A stretch of DNA of 35,131 nt. Origin: Erysipelotrichaceae bacterium (GTDB lineage: Bacteria; Bacillota_I; Bacilli_A; Erysipelotrichales; Erysipelotrichaceae). Shown one piece after another: positions 20,544 through 30,581 of this stretch. Location of the stretch: NCBI GenBank assembly GCA_012516665.1, contig JAAYWN010000093.1:1-35131 (forward strand). The letters are read 5' to 3'. The notes beneath the pieces are model-generated. The model did not search any database. It had not been told where the DNA came from and saw only the letters and a list, made by a program, of their open reading frames with translations. Numbering within the stretch: position 1 is the stretch's first letter; every line of letters starts with the position of its first letter. A program made the translations under genes and the position numbers.

Positions 20544-21359
20544 ATGGAAAATAAATTACTGAAGCAGCATGCCAATCACATCCGTATCAATGTTCTGAAG
20601 GAAGTGGCGAATGCCAACAGCGGACATCCAGGCGGAAGCCTAAGCTCAGCAGACATTGTTACCCTGCTGTATTTTGAGATCATGGATATCAATCAGGACA
20701 ATGTCCGTTCCATTGACCGTGATCGCTTTGTACTGTCAAAGGGACATGTATCTCCGCTATTATATGCAGTCCTCAGTGAAAAGGGATTTATTCCTGAAGA
20801 AGAACTGATGACGTTCCGCAAGATCAATTCAAGACTGCAGGGACATCCGAATATGAATCTGGTACCTGGCGTTGATATGAGCACAGGCTCTTTGGGACAG
20901 GGCTTAGCAGCAGCAGATGGCATGGCAATTGCCAATAAGCTATCCAAGAATGATCATCGTGTCTACTGTTTGGTAGGCGATGGTGAAAGTGAAGAAGGAG
21001 AGATCTGGGAAGCTGCGATGGCTGCTCATCATTATAAGAGCGACAATCTCTGCATGATATTGGATTCAAATGGTCTGCAGATCGATGGCAAGGTCGAAGA
21101 TGTCATTGGCCCGAATCCATTGGATCAGAAGATGGAAGCGTTTGGCTGGCATGTCATTCATGCGGATGGCCATGATTTTGATGATCTGAGAAAAGCTTTC
21201 AAAGAAGCAGAGAATACCAAAGGTGTTCCGACCTGCATCGTAGCGCATACCATTAAAGGAAAAGGTGTCTCCTATATGGAGAATCAGGCCGGCTGGCATG
21301 GCAAAGCACCGAATGCAGAACAATTGAAACAGGCGATCGAAGAACTGGAGGCAGAGTAA
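20544..21359 (+). CDS. Transketolase, N-terminal subunit
   Basis: ANSGHPGGSLSSADIVTLLYF, SKGHVSPLLYAVL, GSLGQGLAAADGMAIA, GDGESEEGEIWEA. ATG 20544 is preferred over the upstream ORF start. Confidence 0.93.
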   Translation: MENKLLKQHANHIRINVLKEVANANSGHPGGSLSSADIVTLLYFEIMDINQDNVRSIDRDRFVLSKGHVSPLLYAVLSEKGFIPEEELMTFRKINSRLQGHPNMNLVPGVDMSTGSLGQGLAAADGMAIANKLSKNDHRVYCLVGDGESEEGEIWEAAMAAHHYKSDNLCMILDSNGLQIDGKVEDVIGPNPLDQKMEAFGWHVIHADGHDFDDLRKAFKEAENTKGVPTCIVAHTIKGKGVSYMENQAGWHGKAPNAEQLKQAIEELEAE

Positions 21360-21360
21360 G

Positions 21361-22293
21361 ATGGCAAAGGCAACGCGGGAAGCGTATGGGGAAACACTGA
21401 CACAGCTGGTCAAAGAGAATGAGAAGATCGTTGTACTGGATGCGGATCTTGCGGGAAGCACAAAGACAGCTATGGCAAAGAAAGAAGCACCGGATCGTTT
21501 CTTTGATATGGGCATTGCCGAAGCCGATATGATGGGACACGCGGCAGGACTTGCCGCAAGCGGCTATATTCCCTTTGCCAGCAGCTTTTCAATGTTCTGC
21601 ATTGGCAGAGCCTGGGAACAGATCCGCAACAGCATTGCCTATCCGCGCCTGAATGTAAAGATCTGCGGAACGCACAGCGGTATTACTGTTGGTGAAGATG
21701 GCGTTTCTCATCAGGCGATTGAAGATATTGCCTTGATGAGAGCAATGCCGAATATGGAGGTCTATGTGCCTAGCGATGCAGCGGAGGCAGAAGCAGTGAT
21801 CCGCTATGTGGCAGGAACAAAGAATCCATGCTATGTCAGACTGAGCAGAAGCGGGATCATGGATGTCTATCCGGAAGGAACGAAGTTTGATTTTACAAAA
21901 ACAAATGTTGTGCGCCATGGTGAAAAGGCAGTCTGCTTTGCAACAGGTGTCATGGTAGCGATGACTTTGCAGGCAGCTGAAAAACTGGCACAGGAAGGCA
22001 TCGAAGTCGAAGTAGTCGATGTCTGTGCGATCAAACCATGCGATGAAGCTGGTATTGTGGCTGAGCTGCAGAAATTCAATCAGGTATTTACGATTGAGGA
22101 ACATACAGTTGTCGGCGGCTTGGGTGGTATGATCTCTGAAATTGCCGGTGAAAAATGTCCGCGCTGGATCCATAAGATCGGTCTGCAGGATCGGTTTGCG
22201 GAAAGCGGTGAGGCAAAAGCACTGCTGGCGAAATATGAGCTTGATGGTGACGGTATCTATAAGCAGATCAAAGAAGTTCTGACAAAGAAATAA
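21361..22293 (+). CDS. Transketolase, C-terminal subunit
   Basis: VVLDADLAGSTKT, RFFDMGIAEADMMGHAAGLAASG, THSGITVGEDGVSHQAIEDIALMRA. Confidence 0.94.
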   Translation: MAKATREAYGETLTQLVKENEKIVVLDADLAGSTKTAMAKKEAPDRFFDMGIAEADMMGHAAGLAASGYIPFASSFSMFCIGRAWEQIRNSIAYPRLNVKICGTHSGITVGEDGVSHQAIEDIALMRAMPNMEVYVPSDAAEAEAVIRYVAGTKNPCYVRLSRSGIMDVYPEGTKFDFTKTNVVRHGEKAVCFATGVMVAMTLQAAEKLAQEGIEVEVVDVCAIKPCDEAGIVAELQKFNQVFTIEEHTVVGGLGGMISEIAGEKCPRWIHKIGLQDRFAESGEAKALLAKYELDGDGIYKQIKEVLTKK

Positions 22294-22301
22294 TATAGCT
22301 G

Positions 22302-22333
22302 AAGGGAACTGAGACAGCAGTTCCCTTTTTTAA
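22302..22333 (+). terminator. Rho-independent terminator after transketolase genes
   Basis: aagggaactg-agacag-cagttcccttttttaa. Confidence 0.92.
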
Positions 22334-22387
22334 ATAAACTGCTACAATCATTCATGCAATCCTCGAGATGCATATATAAGGAGACAT

Positions 22388-22942
22388 ATGATCAGAAAGT
22401 TCTATCAATCAGTCAATACGATCAAATATTCTATTCCGATGACCGTTCTGGCATTTATTATCTTTGCGGAAGCATATCTTACAACAATGGGGAAGGATAT
22501 TTCAGCGCTTCGCATTGCTTTGATCGTGACCGCGGCAGCCTTAGCTGTCGTTATGGTCTTTTACTATCGCAGCAAGTTCCAGGTAAGACGTCAGCTGAAG
22601 AAAGTAGAGGACTTGAAGGCATATGAAGCCGGCGGGATGATCGATCGAAGCTATTTCTTGGAAGACCGCATGCTTGTGTGTGCGGGCCTGCATATTGAAG
22701 AAGTGAGGACAAAAGATCTGGTCGAAGCAGTTTTAGAAGAAAAGGCACATGGCAGATTTGTGCTTCATCTAAAAGACCATACACATACAATAGACATGAG
22801 CTTATTAGATCGTGAAGAGGGAGAAAGGACCGCAGGATACCTAAAACGGGTCAATCCAGCGATCGTTCTGACTGATGTCGAGCCGAAAGGAAAGGGAACA
22901 TTGAAGGAATTGGGGGCAGTTGTACGCTATGAGAAAAAATAA
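22388..22942 (+). CDS. Uncharacterised membrane protein (2 TM plus cytosolic domain, YcxB-like layout)
   Basis: 184 aa, aaggag RBS, two hydrophobic helices followed by a soluble beta-rich region. Confidence 0.75.
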   Translation: MIRKFYQSVNTIKYSIPMTVLAFIIFAEAYLTTMGKDISALRIALIVTAAALAVVMVFYYRSKFQVRRQLKKVEDLKAYEAGGMIDRSYFLEDRMLVCAGLHIEEVRTKDLVEAVLEEKAHGRFVLHLKDHTHTIDMSLLDREEGERTAGYLKRVNPAIVLTDVEPKGKGTLKELGAVVRYEKK

Positions 22943-22945
22943 CAG

Positions 22946-23206
22946 ATGACAGCACAGCAGGAATTGTTAAGAGCACTGACCAAAAGATTTATTCAGGTAA
23001 CAATGCAGGATGGTTCTGTCCATGCTGGATATATTGGGAATCCAGAAGATTTTAAGGAAAGTATGCCGGAAGATATGCTGCTGATCAATGGGCTGATGAA
23101 GGACAGTGTGAAAATATCACAGGTCGTTGATGTGCAGTTCCCTGCCCGGGAAGAGACAACGTCAATTCCGATTATTGGACAGGCCGGATCGGCAGATCAG
23201 AAATAA
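22946..23206 (+). CDS. Small uncharacterised protein, possible Sm-like fold
   Basis: 86 aa; KRFIQVTMQDGSVHAGYIGN...DMLLINGLMKDSVKISQVVDVQF resembles Sm-like beta strands; starts 4 nt after the upstream stop codon. Confidence 0.65.
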   Translation: MTAQQELLRALTKRFIQVTMQDGSVHAGYIGNPEDFKESMPEDMLLINGLMKDSVKISQVVDVQFPAREETTSIPIIGQAGSADQK

Positions 23207-23291
23207 GAGCTGGCAGAAGTCAGCTTTTTGATTTCAGTCATCTTCTTGTCACCAGTCAATAAGGATATTAAAATGCATAGAAGGATACGAT

Positions 23292-23579
23292 ATGAGAAAT
23301 GATGAAGAAAGCAAAATGATCCGTATTCTGCAGCAATATGGGTATCCAGAATCTTTTGGCAGAGCGATTGCCCAGCAGCTGCATACAGAGAATGCAATGA
23401 AGCGCATGATCAGCTATCTGCTTCAGGGAAAACCAGGCAGTCCGGAAGAAATTGCGGATGAAATGGTCGCTATTGAAGAAGAAAGGCAGCGCTGGATCCA
23501 GAAGAAACAGGCAGAATATGCGAATCAGAAGTATAACGAGCTTTTAGCACTGGGCATAGAAAAAGAGGATGAAGAATGA
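23292..23579 (+). CDS. Small uncharacterised helical protein
   Basis: 95-aa ORF; end overlaps the start of the next ORF (GAATGAC). Confidence 0.6.
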   Translation: MRNDEESKMIRILQQYGYPESFGRAIAQQLHTENAMKRMISYLLQGKPGSPEEIADEMVAIEEERQRWIQKKQAEYANQKYNELLALGIEKEDEE

Positions 23580-23962
23580 CAGATACAGATAAATATATTA
23601 AGGATGGTGTACTATGTTCCTTCCCATATCATTTTGAACTTCATAAAGAAGGAGAGAAGATCACAGGTGAAGAAACGTCCTATCTTTACAGCAATCTGCA
23701 GTACAGTGAAGAAGAAAAAAAAGCGATTGAAGAGGAATTGAAAAAGATCCATACAGCTGAAGGGGCTGGATTTGCATTGGAAGGAAACGAGATCAACTAT
23801 CATATAGAAGCGGCTGGGGATCCGAAAGAGACAGATCTGGACAATGAAGTCAATATCCGCAGAAATTTTATCGAAAATTACTTAGAGGCTGAAGATGAAT
23901 TGGATGCTTTGGTCAGAAAATATCATGGCAGTACAAAGAAAACAGAGTTTGTAAAAATATAG
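23576..23962 (+). CDS. Small acidic uncharacterised protein
   Basis: 128-aa ORF, start overlaps the stop of the preceding ORF. Confidence 0.6.
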   Translation: MTDTDKYIKDGVLCSFPYHFELHKEGEKITGEETSYLYSNLQYSEEEKKAIEEELKKIHTAEGAGFALEGNEINYHIEAAGDPKETDLDNEVNIRRNFIENYLEAEDELDALVRKYHGSTKKTEFVKI

Positions 23963-23998
23963 ATCCTCGCTAAGGCTTGAGCAGAAAGGAACAAGCGT

Positions 23999-25519
23999 AT
24001 GAAAATTCTGAAGAAAGTATTCAATCGTGCAGTGATCATGGCAGTAGCTGTGCTTCTGGAACTGCTGATCATTTATGGTCTGTTCGCAAAGCTTGGATCA
24101 TCCGCCGGATGGATCGAAGGGGTCCTGCGCCTGCTTTCTTTGATCATTATTCTGTATATTGCGCGGACGTCTCTGCATCTATCTTCCGATATGATGTGGA
24201 TCTTGATCATTGTAGCGCTTCCTGTTCCAGGAACCATCATTTATCTGTTCCTTGGCGCCAATCTGCTGTCATCCAAGGTGTTCCGCAATCTTGTCAAAGA
24301 AACGGAGAAAGCGAAGAAATATTACATCCAAGATGAAACAATCCTGCAGGAAGCAGAAGATCGTTCGCCTTCTGCAAAGGGACAGCTGAATTACATTTCC
24401 AATCATGCAGGTTTCCCCGTTTATCGCAATCAAGGCGTTCAATACTATAAGCTTGGCGATGAGGGATATCCGGTGATGAAGGAAGAGCTGAAGAAAGCAG
24501 AGAAGTTCATTTTCTTGGAATATTTCATCATTCAGGAAGGGGTCATGTGGAATGGTATCCTAGATATTTTAAAGGATAAGGTAAAGCATGGCGTGGAAGT
24601 CCGTGTCATGTACGATGATATGGGCAGTTTCGCAACTGTTCCGGCAAGCTATGCCAAACAGCTGGAGAGCTTCGGCATTGAATGCGTCCGTTTCAACGCC
24701 ATTAACCCGATCATCAATATTGTGATGAATCATCGTGATCATCGCAAGATCCTGGTCATCGATGGAAAAGTCGGCTTTACCGGCGGAATTAACTTGGCAG
24801 ATGAGTATATCAATGTCAAAACAGTCCACGGTCATTGGAAAGACAACTGCATGATGATCAGAGGAGAAGCTGTCTGGTCGCTGACATGCATGTTCCTGAC
24901 AAGCTGGAATGCACATCGCCATCAGGATCAGGATTATGAAAAATATCATGTTCATACAGATGATATCATTCAGGAAGGATATACTGCGCCTTATGGGGAA
25001 ACACCGCTGGATGGGGAGATCACGGGGCAGAATATTTATATGAACATCATTAATCAGGCTCAGAATTACTGCTACATATATACGCCATACCTGATTATTG
25101 ATACTGAAATGAGCAATGCGATGATCTTAGCTGCCCAGAGAGGGGTAGATATTCGTCTGATCACACCAGGGATCCCAGATAAGAAGATCGTATGGGATAT
25201 TACACGATCCTACTACAAACAGCTGATCCTGGGCGGCGTTAAGATCTATGAGTATACGCCTGGCTTTGTGCATGCAAAAGTGTTTGCGGCAGATGATCAG
25301 ATCGCTACGGTAGGGACCTTGAATCTGGATTATCGCTCGCTGTATCTGCATTTTGAAAATGGCATTTATCTCTATCATGTCAAAGAAATTGCGACGATCC
25401 GCGATGATTATCTGGCGACGATCCAGAAGTGCCACCAGATGACCGCAAAAGAAAGTACCTTCGGTGCCATTAAGACCATATTTATTTCAATTGTGCGCAT
25501 TTTTGAACCAATGATGTGA
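23999..25519 (+). CDS. cls: Cardiolipin synthase (phospholipase D family)
   Basis: N-terminal TM segments and two HKD motifs: HRDHRKILVIDGKVGFTGGINLADEY and HAKVFAADDQIATVGTLNLDYRS. Confidence 0.94.
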   Translation: MKILKKVFNRAVIMAVAVLLELLIIYGLFAKLGSSAGWIEGVLRLLSLIIILYIARTSLHLSSDMMWILIIVALPVPGTIIYLFLGANLLSSKVFRNLVKETEKAKKYYIQDETILQEAEDRSPSAKGQLNYISNHAGFPVYRNQGVQYYKLGDEGYPVMKEELKKAEKFIFLEYFIIQEGVMWNGILDILKDKVKHGVEVRVMYDDMGSFATVPASYAKQLESFGIECVRFNAINPIINIVMNHRDHRKILVIDGKVGFTGGINLADEYINVKTVHGHWKDNCMMIRGEAVWSLTCMFLTSWNAHRHQDQDYEKYHVHTDDIIQEGYTAPYGETPLDGEITGQNIYMNIINQAQNYCYIYTPYLIIDTEMSNAMILAAQRGVDIRLITPGIPDKKIVWDITRSYYKQLILGGVKIYEYTPGFVHAKVFAADDQIATVGTLNLDYRSLYLHFENGIYLYHVKEIATIRDDYLATIQKCHQMTAKESTFGAIKTIFISIVRIFEPMM

Positions 25520-25671
25520 TGGTTTCACACAGAGCTTCATGGAATGTTCACGCAGGGGACAAAAGAACTTCATACAGATTCAGTATCTTATAAGTGTCAA
25601 AAGGGAAGACATCCCAAATGACCGTTCATAAAATTCTTTTCCCCCGAATGAAAATTTGAACATATCAAAAG

Positions 25672-25695
25672 AAAAGTCTCCGTGAGGAGGCTTTT
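25672..25695 (-). terminator. Terminator of the minus-strand helicase gene
   Basis: aaaagtctcc-gtga-ggaggctttt; on the minus strand followed by CTTTTGATATG. Confidence 0.75.
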
Positions 25696-27030
25696 CTAAT
25701 GCCGTTTCAATTCAACTTTTCTTTTCCTGCCTTTTACCGATATAGAAGCAGGGAGAGAGGAAGGATCATTTTTCAGAATGGCAACAGTACTGTAGGTATC
25801 CTGAATCTCCAGAGCACCAATTTCATCAAAAGTATAGATGGTGCACAGAGCACCGATCAGATCGCCAGGACGGATCTTATCTTTTCTGCCTGCTCGGATC
25901 AGCAGTTCCATCGTATCTGTCTTCTTCGGCTGTGCCTTTCGGAAGGGCTTAGAAAGATCTGCTGGTTCAGGCTTTTCTAGATACAGCGTACTGTGATCCA
26001 TAATGTACTTTCCGACTTCATTGACAGGTTCATTGACATCAAAGATGGTGAGTGTCATGCCTTCATTTCCCTGATGTGCTGTTCTGCCGGAACGATGGAT
26101 CCATGTTTCAGTATTTACAGGAATATCATAGTGAATGATATGAGAAACATCTGTGATATCCAATCCTCTGGCAGCAGCGTCGGTCGCAATCAGGACACGT
26201 ATCCTGCCTTCTTTGAAACTGCGCAGGATCTGAATCCGTTTTCTTTCTTCAAAGAAAGAAGAGAAGGCAGAGGCTAGAATATGGCTCTGCTTGCACATAT
26301 TCGCGAGATCATTCGCATCATTCTTATAGTTGGTGAAGACAATGGCTGTTGTGATCGGCAAGGTCTTCAGCAGCTGCATCAATTCTTTATTCCGGTCCTG
26401 TGTCTCAACGTAGTAAGTTTCGATGGATGTGTTGATACTTGATTGGGCACCAATGTTAACATATTCACAATTTCCCGGGAAAAGTTTATCCGTCAGTTCA
26501 TTCTCGGTCGCCGAGAGACAGACTGTCTGGACATGTGAAAGATAATTGCGTATTTCTTCTGTTTCTTCACTCTGCCCAGTCGAGATGATCTGATCAGCTT
26601 CATCAAAGATTAGCAGGGACAGTGCTGAAAGATCAATGCATTTCTGATGCAGCAGATCCACAATTCTGCCTGGTGTACCGATCAGGATCTGAGGACGATG
26701 CCGCAGTGCATTCATCTGTTTTGAGATATCCATCCCGCCGATCAAAGTGACGATATGATTCCCGGTACGGACGGAGAGCTTCTTCGCATTCTCTGCGACC
26801 TGCAGAGCCAGTTCCCTGGTCGGCACAATGATCAGCACTTTGGTCATGCTTTCATTCTGATCGATGCGGTCAATCGCAGGGATCAGATAGGCAAATGTCT
26901 TGCCAGAGCCAGTCGGTGATTTAACAAAGACGTCTTTTCCTTCTTCAATCAGAGGAATCGCCTTTTTTTGAATTTCAAGAAGATCATGGATGCCAAGTTC
27001 TTCTAATGTCTGTTTCAATTCGTTTTTCAT
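25696..27030 (-). CDS. dbpA: DEAD-box RNA helicase, DbpA/YxiN type
   Basis: SPTGSGKTFAYLIPAID, PTRELALQ, FDEADQI, SAT, HRSGRTAHQGNEG; C-terminal RAGRKDKIRPGDLIGALCTIYTFDEIGALEIQDTYSTVAI matches the DbpA RNA-binding domain pattern. Confidence 0.87.
   Translation of the reverse strand: MKNELKQTLEELGIHDLLEIQKKAIPLIEEGKDVFVKSPTGSGKTFAYLIPAIDRIDQNESMTKVLIIVPTRELALQVAENAKKLSVRTGNHIVTLIGGMDISKQMNALRHRPQILIGTPGRIVDLLHQKCIDLSALSLLIFDEADQIISTGQSEETEEIRNYLSHVQTVCLSATENELTDKLFPGNCEYVNIGAQSSINTSIETYYVETQDRNKELMQLLKTLPITTAIVFTNYKNDANDLANMCKQSHILASAFSSFFEERKRIQILRSFKEGRIRVLIATDAAARGLDITDVSHIIHYDIPVNTETWIHRSGRTAHQGNEGMTLTIFDVNEPVNEVGKYIMDHSTLYLEKPEPADLSKPFRKAQPKKTDTMELLIRAGRKDKIRPGDLIGALCTIYTFDEIGALEIQDTYSTVAILKNDPSSLPASISVKGRKRKVELKRH
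26470..26483. promoter_or_regulatory. Second Noc-binding-like site, inside the helicase gene
   Basis: atttcccgggaaaa; matches NBS core ATTTCCCGGGAAAT at 13 of 14 positions. Confidence 0.6.
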
Positions 27031-27102
27031 AGGGACAGTTTAACACAGGAAAAGAATGAAATTGGGGTTTTGTGTTAAACTAATGCAGAAGGAAAATAAA
27101 AA

Positions 27103-28425
27103 ATGGTCACGGATACGATAGCAGCGATTGCGACCGCCTCCACGATGTCCGCGGTTTCTATGATCCGGATCTCGGGAGAAGATGCGATTGAAATTGCAGG
27201 AAAACTGATAGAAGAAGATCTCCAGAAGGCGAAGGGATATACGATCCACTATGGAACAGCCAAGGAACATGGGGCACCGGTGGATGAAGTCCTAGTTTCT
27301 GTTTTCAGGGCGCCAAAGAGCTATACCGGTGAAGATGTGATCGAAGTATCATGTCATGGCGGTGTCTATATCACGCGCCGGATCCTTTCATTGATCTTAG
27401 GATTAGGTGCCAGAATGGCGCGCCCAGGAGAATTTACCGAACGTGCTTTTCTGCACGGAAAGATGGATCTTGCCCAGGCAGAGGGTGTTGATGATTTGAT
27501 CCGGGCAAAAGATGCAGTCAATGCAAAAAGTGCAGTCCATTCTCTGAAGGGCTCCGTTGCCAAGCTCCTGGATCCATTGGAAGAAGATCTGACGCAGATC
27601 ATTTCTAATATTGAAGTAAACATAGATTATCCAGAATATGATGATGTTCATGTTTTGAGCGAGGAAGAAGTCCTGCCGAAAAGCGAAGCTTGGCTGGAAC
27701 AGATCCACGCCATTATTGAAACAGCACAGCAGGCAGTTACGATCCGTGAAGGCATCGATACAGTGATCCTTGGCCGTCCAAATGTAGGCAAAAGCTCATT
27801 GCTGAACGCTTTGCTTGAAGAAGATAAGGCGATTGTCACAGATATTGCCGGTACAACAAGAGATCTTGTTGAAGGAACAGTGCGGATCGGGGGCATCACT
27901 CTGAACCTGATCGACACTGCCGGTGTCCATACGACGCAGGATACGATAGAAAAGATGGGGATTGATCGTTCTCTGCAGGCCATGGAAAAGGCAAAGCTTG
28001 TCATTGTTGTCCTGGATGGCAGTAAAAAAATGACGGAAGATGATCGGAAGCTGCTGAAACTGACAGAGAATAAGGAACGTATTGTTGTCTACAACAAAGC
28101 AGATCAGAAAAAAACAGGAGATGTTTCCATCAGTGCAAAGAATCATCAGCTGGATGAACTGATTGCGGCAATCCAGCAGAAATATGAAAAAGAGATCCAG
28201 GCAGCGGATACCGATACGCTGAACAATGAAAGACAGATCGGTCTGGCTCTGCAGGCAGAACAGGCAATGAAGGATGCGGTCCATTCCTTAAAACAGGGAG
28301 TTGAACTGGATCTGGTAACGATCGATCTGGAAAATGCATGGTATGCATTGCGGGAAATTACAGGCAAGAGCGGAAAAGAAGACTTATTGGATGAGATCTT
28401 CTCCCGTTTCTGCCTGGGGAAGTAA
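27103..28425 (+). CDS. mnmE: tRNA uridine-5-carboxymethylaminomethyl modification GTPase MnmE (TrmE)
   Basis: DTIAAIATA, GRPNVGKSSLLNALL, DIAGTTRDLVEG, DTAGVH, C-terminal IFSRFCLGK. Confidence 0.98.
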   Translation: MVTDTIAAIATASTMSAVSMIRISGEDAIEIAGKLIEEDLQKAKGYTIHYGTAKEHGAPVDEVLVSVFRAPKSYTGEDVIEVSCHGGVYITRRILSLILGLGARMARPGEFTERAFLHGKMDLAQAEGVDDLIRAKDAVNAKSAVHSLKGSVAKLLDPLEEDLTQIISNIEVNIDYPEYDDVHVLSEEEVLPKSEAWLEQIHAIIETAQQAVTIREGIDTVILGRPNVGKSSLLNALLEEDKAIVTDIAGTTRDLVEGTVRIGGITLNLIDTAGVHTTQDTIEKMGIDRSLQAMEKAKLVIVVLDGSKKMTEDDRKLLKLTENKERIVVYNKADQKKTGDVSISAKNHQLDELIAAIQQKYEKEIQAADTDTLNNERQIGLALQAEQAMKDAVHSLKQGVELDLVTIDLENAWYALREITGKSGKEDLLDEIFSRFCLGK

Positions 28426-28426
28426 T

Positions 28427-29209
28427 ATGGCAGAGCTCCATTTTGTAGACAGCCATGCCCATATTCTTGGGCAGGAATATGACAGGGATCGTGATGAAAT
28501 GATCGCTAGAGCCATAGAGAAACACGTGGATCGGATCATGATCATCGCACTTTCCTATGAAGAAGCAGAAAAAGCAATTGCCTTTGCGGCTGGAGACACA
28601 CATAGATATACAGTCGCTGCTGGGATCTTCCCGGATGATGCTGAAAAAGTAACGGAAGAAAGCTGGCAGAAATTTGTAAAACTGGTGTCACAGCCGCAGG
28701 TCCAGGTCATCGGTGAAATCGGGCTTGATTACCATTGGCAGAAAGATCCGCAGATCCGGGCAAAACAGAGAGAACTGTTCATCAGACAGGTACAATTGGC
28801 AAATTCTCTGCAGAAGCCATTTGCGATCCACAGCCGAGATGCAATGCAGGATACGTATGACATTCTTAAGAAATACCAGGGCCATGGATTGCTGCACTGT
28901 TTCAGCGGCACCAAAGAGATGGCTCAGGAATTTACGAAGCTCGGTTATTATTTGGCATTCGGCGGCGCATTGACCTTTAAGAATGCACGGCATTCCGTCG
29001 AGGCTGTACAGGCAACGGATGAAAAGTGGCTCCTGACGGAGACGGACAGCCCATATATGGCTCCTGAACCAGTGCGCGGAACACGCAATGAACCATCAAA
29101 TATTCCATATATTGCCGCAAAGATGGCAGAAGTCAAGGGCGTCAGCCTTGAACATATGGCACAGACGATCGAAGCGAACTGGGATCGCTTTCTAGGAGAA
29201 GATCAATGA
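28427..29209 (+). CDS. tatD: TatD family deoxyribonuclease
   Basis: FVDSHAHIL, GEIGLDYHW, FAIHSRDA, HCFSGT, LLTETDSPYMAP. Start set to ATG 28427 after the mnmE stop. Confidence 0.95.
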   Translation: MAELHFVDSHAHILGQEYDRDRDEMIARAIEKHVDRIMIIALSYEEAEKAIAFAAGDTHRYTVAAGIFPDDAEKVTEESWQKFVKLVSQPQVQVIGEIGLDYHWQKDPQIRAKQRELFIRQVQLANSLQKPFAIHSRDAMQDTYDILKKYQGHGLLHCFSGTKEMAQEFTKLGYYLAFGGALTFKNARHSVEAVQATDEKWLLTETDSPYMAPEPVRGTRNEPSNIPYIAAKMAEVKGVSLEHMAQTIEANWDRFLGEDQ

Positions 29210-29739
29210 AAGCAATTCAGGAAGTGATCGTGGTAGAAGGCCGTCATGATACAGAAAAGCTCAGAAAATATTTTGCCTGTGATACGATCGAGACGGGCGG
29301 ATCTTCATTGGGAAAAGAAGTCATAGAACGAATTCGGCAGGCACAGGCATCTCGCGGTGCAATCATCTTTACCGATCCGGACTCGGCTGGCAATCGTATT
29401 CGCAATGCGATCAACCGCGCTGTGCCAGGCTGTAAGAATGCTTTTGTAGATCGTCAGGATGCGCATACCGCAAAGAAAGTCGGCGTCGAGCATGCGGATG
29501 AAGGTCCATTGGTCGAGGCCTTAGAACATCTGGTAACTTACTGCGAATATCCAAATAAGGAGATCACGGTGGAAGAATTCTATGATCTGGGATTGATCGG
29601 CACTGCAGACAGTGCTGCTAAACGTGAACAGGTCGGGCGTTTCTTTCATGTCGGCGGCGGCAGTGCAAAGACCGTGCGGCATCGTCTGAACTGTCTGCAG
29701 ATCACCTATGAACAGCTGAAGGAGGCGGTAGGGCAATGA
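29206..29739 (+). CDS. rnmV: Ribonuclease M5 (5S rRNA maturation)
   Basis: VIVVEGRHDTEKLRKYF Toprim; ETGGSSLG; FTDPDSAGNRIR; GVEHAD. Confidence 0.95.
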   Translation: MKAIQEVIVVEGRHDTEKLRKYFACDTIETGGSSLGKEVIERIRQAQASRGAIIFTDPDSAGNRIRNAINRAVPGCKNAFVDRQDAHTAKKVGVEHADEGPLVEALEHLVTYCEYPNKEITVEEFYDLGLIGTADSAAKREQVGRFFHVGGGSAKTVRHRLNCLQITYEQLKEAVGQ

Positions 29740-30581
29740 CAAAATTCATTTCAACACCGTCCCGTACGAAAGAGATCTTAGAGACGTATGGACTGCGGGC
29801 AAAAAAGAGCTTCGGTCAGAATTTTCTGGTCGACCCCGTCATTGTTGAACGCTGTGCAGAAGAAGCGCATTGTGAAGGGGCTGTCATTGAGATCGGTCCT
29901 GGTATCGGCTCTTTAACAGAACAGCTGGCCATCCATGCGAAGCATGTAACAGCATATGAAGTAGATCCAGATCTGATCGATGTGCTGAAAGATACACTGC
30001 AGGCATATGACAATGTGGAGATCATTCTGCAGGATTTCCTGACGATCGATCTGCCAGGCAAGGTCAAAGAACTGAAAGAGAAGTATGGTACGGTAAGTGT
30101 CTGTTCCAATCTGCCGTATTATGTAACAACACCGATCCTGTTTCAGATCTTTGAACAGGGAGCAGAGATTCCATATATTACGGTTATGGTCCAGAAAGAA
30201 GTCGGCGAGCGCTTCGCGGCCAGACCGAACGAAGCACCATATGGTGCACTGTCTGCGGAAGGACAGTATCTATATGAAGTGAAGAAGTTATTCAATGTGC
30301 CCGGCAGGAGCTTCAATCCATCACCGGATGTAGACAGTGTGATCATCCAGTTCAAACGCAGAGAAGATGCGGACCTTTCGATCAATCTGAATTCTTTCTT
30401 TGAGCTTGTCAGAGCATGCTTTAAGCAGAGAAGAAAAACAATATATAATAATTTAAAAGAATATCTTGATGACAGCGAACGAGCAAAAAAAGTGCTGGCA
30501 GAAGCTGAGATCCCCTGCACGAAAAGAGCGCAGGAATGTTCTTGGCAGGATCTGAAAAGAATATTTGAGGCAATGCAATGA
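29736..30581 (+). CDS. rsmA: 16S rRNA (adenine1518/1519-N6)-dimethyltransferase RsmA (KsgA)
   Basis: AKKSFGQNFLVD, EIGPGIGSLTEQLA, SNLPYYVTTPILF. Confidence 0.97.
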   Translation: MTKFISTPSRTKEILETYGLRAKKSFGQNFLVDPVIVERCAEEAHCEGAVIEIGPGIGSLTEQLAIHAKHVTAYEVDPDLIDVLKDTLQAYDNVEIILQDFLTIDLPGKVKELKEKYGTVSVCSNLPYYVTTPILFQIFEQGAEIPYITVMVQKEVGERFAARPNEAPYGALSAEGQYLYEVKKLFNVPGRSFNPSPDVDSVIIQFKRREDADLSINLNSFFELVRACFKQRRKTIYNNLKEYLDDSERAKKVLAEAEIPCTKRAQECSWQDLKRIFEAMQ

